A stretch of DNA of 64,000 nt from an uncultured Schlesneria sp. (GTDB lineage: Bacteria; Planctomycetota; Planctomycetia; Planctomycetales; Planctomycetaceae), in assembly GCA_903871875.1 (NCBI GenBank), contig CAIQIR010000084.1:1-64000 (forward strand). The letters are read 5' to 3'. The notes beneath the pieces were generated by a model that did no database searches, had not been told where the DNA came from, and saw only the letters and a program-made list of their open reading frames with translations. Within the stretch, counting starts at the first letter, position 1. Each line of letters opens with the position of its first letter. The position numbers and the translations under genes were made by a program. Shown here in pieces: positions 61,456-64,000 of the stretch.

Positions 61456-63750
61456 ATGACCGTGCTGAACTCGTTTCTCAATCCCTGGATGCTGGCGGGG
61501 TTGGCAGGTTTGCTGCTGCCGGTGATCGCGCATCTGTTGAGTCGGAAAAAGTACGATCAGGTCGACTGGGGGGCGATGCAGTTCCTGGAACTCGACCCGC
61601 GAGCCCGCCGTCATATTCGCCTGGAAGAATTACTGCTGTTGCTGGTGAGAATGGGGTTGGTCGCGCTGCTGGTCGTGGCCTTCGCGCGTCCTTGGATTGG
61701 CGGAGCATGGCTGGGTGGTATGGCTTCGACCGAGCCGCGTGATGTCGTGCTGGTGATTGACGGTTCATACAGCATGGATTGGGACAGCCAACCCGCCTCT
61801 CCCCGGGTTCAATCACTTCAGCTGGCGCGACAGTTTTTAAACGAGCTGCGGTCCAGCGATACGATCCAGATCATCGACGCGCGCGAGCAACCTCGTCTGC
61901 TCTTGCCGGAACCGGTTCGAGACATCTATCGCGCTCGCGAAACTCTGAACGAGCTGCCTGCTCCATCGGGTACGGCAGATCTCGCGGCCGCCGTCAAACG
62001 AGCGGTGCAGATCTTATCCGTCGGGACCAATCTGCACCGCGAAGTCGTCGTCTTCACCGATTTGCAGGCGTACGGCTGGAAAGCCGACGATCCGGCGTGG
62101 TGGTCAAGATTCGACGACACGCGCAGCCAGTTGCCAGTTTCGCCCCGGATCTGGGTCGTCGACGCGGCCCAGGGAGAACTGGGGCACGCCGCCAATTTCA
62201 CGATCGAACGGATACAGCTGTCGCGAGAAATGGCCGTGCGAGGCCTGCCGATCAAGATTGCCAGCAAAGTGAAGTACTCCGGCGGCGATGCACCCTTCAC
62301 GCGCAAGGTGTATCTCGAAATCGACCAGCAGCGGTTGAACGATCAGACGGTCCAATTGAAATTGACTCCGGAAGGAGAAACGAGTGTCGATTTTGAATAT
62401 CGATTCGAATCGCCCGGCACGCACTTGATCAGCCTGGTTTTGGATAACGATGCCCTTCCCGGCGACAACCGGGCCGATGCCGTCGTCACGGTCGCCGAAT
62501 CGCTGCCGGTCTTGCTGATCGATGGAGATCATCGGCCCGATCCAACAAAAAGTGAGACGTACTTTGCAAAAGCGGCGCTCCTGGCGACAGGGGATGATCA
62601 TCCCTGGATCAAAGCCACCGTCATCACTCCCGACGAGTTCACGATCGAACGTTTGAAACCGATGTCTGTGGCTGTTGTCGCCAATGTGGAAACGCTCAAC
62701 GAATCAGTCATCGAAGCTCTGCGGCAATTTGCGATCAGTTGTCACGGCGTTCTGTTCACACTCGGCGACAAAGTCGATAAGGATCGCTATCGAGAGATGC
62801 TATTCAAGGCCGGTGCGGAACTGTTTCCGTGTCGACTCGAATCGCTCGCGGCGGAAGAGACCAACGAAAAGCGGGGTGTTCGCATCGCCAGCAACAGCCT
62901 GGAGCTTTCGTGGCTGCGCCCATTTCGAGCGGATCAAGGCGGGACGCTCAGTGATGCTCGCTGGTCACGCTGGTGGAAAGTCGCGGTCCCCGATCTGCCA
63001 GTGCGGTCGTCGGGGCCGCCGACGGCGAAGAATGACCTCACGGACGATGAGCTCGTGGTCCAAACCGACGCTGCGCACGAATCACCCCTCGTGGGGAATG
63101 CCGTTGTCGAAGCTCGCCTGACGAACGGCGACCCGCTGCTGATCGCACGACGATTCGGTCGAGGGACGACGGCCGTGTTGACGTCATCGCTCGACGCGGA
63201 TTGGAATACGCTCCCCGCGAAACAGGACTATGTGCCGTTTCTGCACGAGTTGTTGTTCTCACTGGCCTCACCCACGACATCACGCAATACCGAGGTCGGA
63301 TCGCCACTGCTGCTGGTGGTTCCCGCCAATCTGAAGATCGGCGAGTTCCAATTTCTGACCCCCACCAACGAATCATTGCCCGCCGAGAAACTCGACGATC
63401 CCTTTCAGCCGATGGTTCGCCTGAGGACAACCGCGTTGCCGGGCGTCTATCGGTTCATTCGCAAGTCGCCCCTGCCCAACGAGCTGAATCGGCCTGAATA
63501 TTTCGCGGTGAATTTCGATCGCGCCGAATCGAATGTCACGCCGTTGACGCTGGCGCAGCGTGAGTTTCTCTCAGACCAGGATCGCCTGAAGTTCATCGCC
63601 GACTTGCTCGATTTGCGGCAAAATATGTTTGCGGAAGACTCGCGCGCCGAATTCTGGTGGCTGCTGCTGTACGTCTTTCTGGGCAGTCTGGCGATCGAAA
63701 CCTGGATGACTCGTCGGATGGTTCGCGGCGGTTATTCCGATGGGGCTTAG
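61456..63750 (+). CDS. BatA-like VWA membrane protein
   Basis: A 764-residue protein with the BatA N-terminal domain (FLNPWMLAGLAGLLLPVIAHLL, then RRHIRLEELLLLLVRMGLVALLVVAFARPW), giving two membrane helices. The VWA domain follows with MIDAS DGSYS at 102-106 and VVVFTDLQAYGW, then a beta-sandwich region and a C-terminal membrane helix (EFWWLLLYVFLGSLAIETWM). It resembles the gene at 29534 but stands alone on the plus strand. Its DUF58 and MoxR partners may lie beyond the window or be those at 31-35 kb. Confidence 0.9.
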   Translation: MTVLNSFLNPWMLAGLAGLLLPVIAHLLSRKKYDQVDWGAMQFLELDPRARRHIRLEELLLLLVRMGLVALLVVAFARPWIGGAWLGGMASTEPRDVVLVIDGSYSMDWDSQPASPRVQSLQLARQFLNELRSSDTIQIIDAREQPRLLLPEPVRDIYRARETLNELPAPSGTADLAAAVKRAVQILSVGTNLHREVVVFTDLQAYGWKADDPAWWSRFDDTRSQLPVSPRIWVVDAAQGELGHAANFTIERIQLSREMAVRGLPIKIASKVKYSGGDAPFTRKVYLEIDQQRLNDQTVQLKLTPEGETSVDFEYRFESPGTHLISLVLDNDALPGDNRADAVVTVAESLPVLLIDGDHRPDPTKSETYFAKAALLATGDDHPWIKATVITPDEFTIERLKPMSVAVVANVETLNESVIEALRQFAISCHGVLFTLGDKVDKDRYREMLFKAGAELFPCRLESLAAEETNEKRGVRIASNSLELSWLRPFRADQGGTLSDARWSRWWKVAVPDLPVRSSGPPTAKNDLTDDELVVQTDAAHESPLVGNAVVEARLTNGDPLLIARRFGRGTTAVLTSSLDADWNTLPAKQDYVPFLHELLFSLASPTTSRNTEVGSPLLLVVPANLKIGEFQFLTPTNESLPAEKLDDPFQPMVRLRTTALPGVYRFIRKSPLPNELNRPEYFAVNFDRAESNVTPLTLAQREFLSDQDRLKFIADLLDLRQNMFAEDSRAEFWWLLLYVFLGSLAIETWMTRRMVRGGYSDGA

Positions 63751-63764
63751 TGAATCGTTTATTC

Positions 63765-63786
63765 AATCGACGATAAATCGTCGATT
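63765..63786 (+). terminator. hairpin after the BatA-like gene
   Basis: A perfect 10-bp stem AATCGACGAT / ATCGTCGATT with a two-base centre, 14 bp after the stop. There is no clear T-run, so it may be a weak terminator or another stem-loop. Confidence 0.4.

Positions 63787-64000
<214 letters not shown>

Overview
The window looks like a chromosomal segment of a planctomycete of about mid-50s % GC, probably in the Planctomycetaceae sensu lato; species not determinable by eye. Markers are a DUF1501 protein with a twin-arginine-like leader, a long MoxR/DUF58/von Willebrand (VWA) cluster, very long exported TPR and VWA membrane proteins, and a tyrosine integrase of the type common in planctomycete islands. 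No rRNA genes or CRISPR arrays were seen. The only tRNA gene is tRNA-Val(UAC).

Layout. 0-14 kb: a RayT-type transposase end, two tandem exported STN-domain paralogues (one with a Gly-Met repeat tail), a prenyltransferase-fold protein, a stress-type protein, a PEBP/YbhB protein, an MMPL transporter and a GT2 glycosyltransferase. 14.9-19.5 kb: a DEDDy exonuclease, then a tetR-devB-devC-devA-like efflux operon with a palindromic operator candidate inside its promoter. 19.6-26.1 kb: a compact integrative element in the 3' end of tRNA-Val, bounded by 24-bp direct repeats. It carries a hypothetical gene, a patatin phospholipase, a family A DNA polymerase with exonuclease domain, a winged-helix protein behind a nested inverted repeat, and the integrase. 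26.4-43.5 kb: an LRR protein and then a long minus-strand run (TPR giant, ABC-NHL fusion, two VWA proteins, MoxR, DUF58 and others). 43.9-47.2 kb: DUF1501, serine acetyltransferase, DUF2292 and BON proteins. 47.2-64 kb: small hypotheticals behind a structured leader, an OYE-type oxidoreductase, a tandem cyanophycinase-like protein, an HTH/repeat/membrane protein, an ABC-2 exporter pair, gcvPB, ubiX and a BatA-like VWA protein.

The most interesting system is the tRNA-Val element. The integrase reading frame crosses the attachment core. In the integrated state its last codons are antisense tRNA-Val, while a coding piece in exactly matching frame lies just inside the other end (19644-19850). Excision and circularisation would therefore restore a longer integrase (about 487 aa) with a different C-terminus. 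A third, degenerate tRNA-Val fragment at about 15682-15714 suggests an older insertion and leaves the efflux operon bracketed by tRNA fragments.

Other points of interest are the patatin-polymerase pair, an ABC ATPase fused in frame to a lipoprotein-type NHL repeat protein with an internal signal sequence, a protein built of SDSDV and DSGI repeats between an HTH and a membrane anchor, and a terminator-ended structured leader with no upstream gene at 47.8-48.0 kb.
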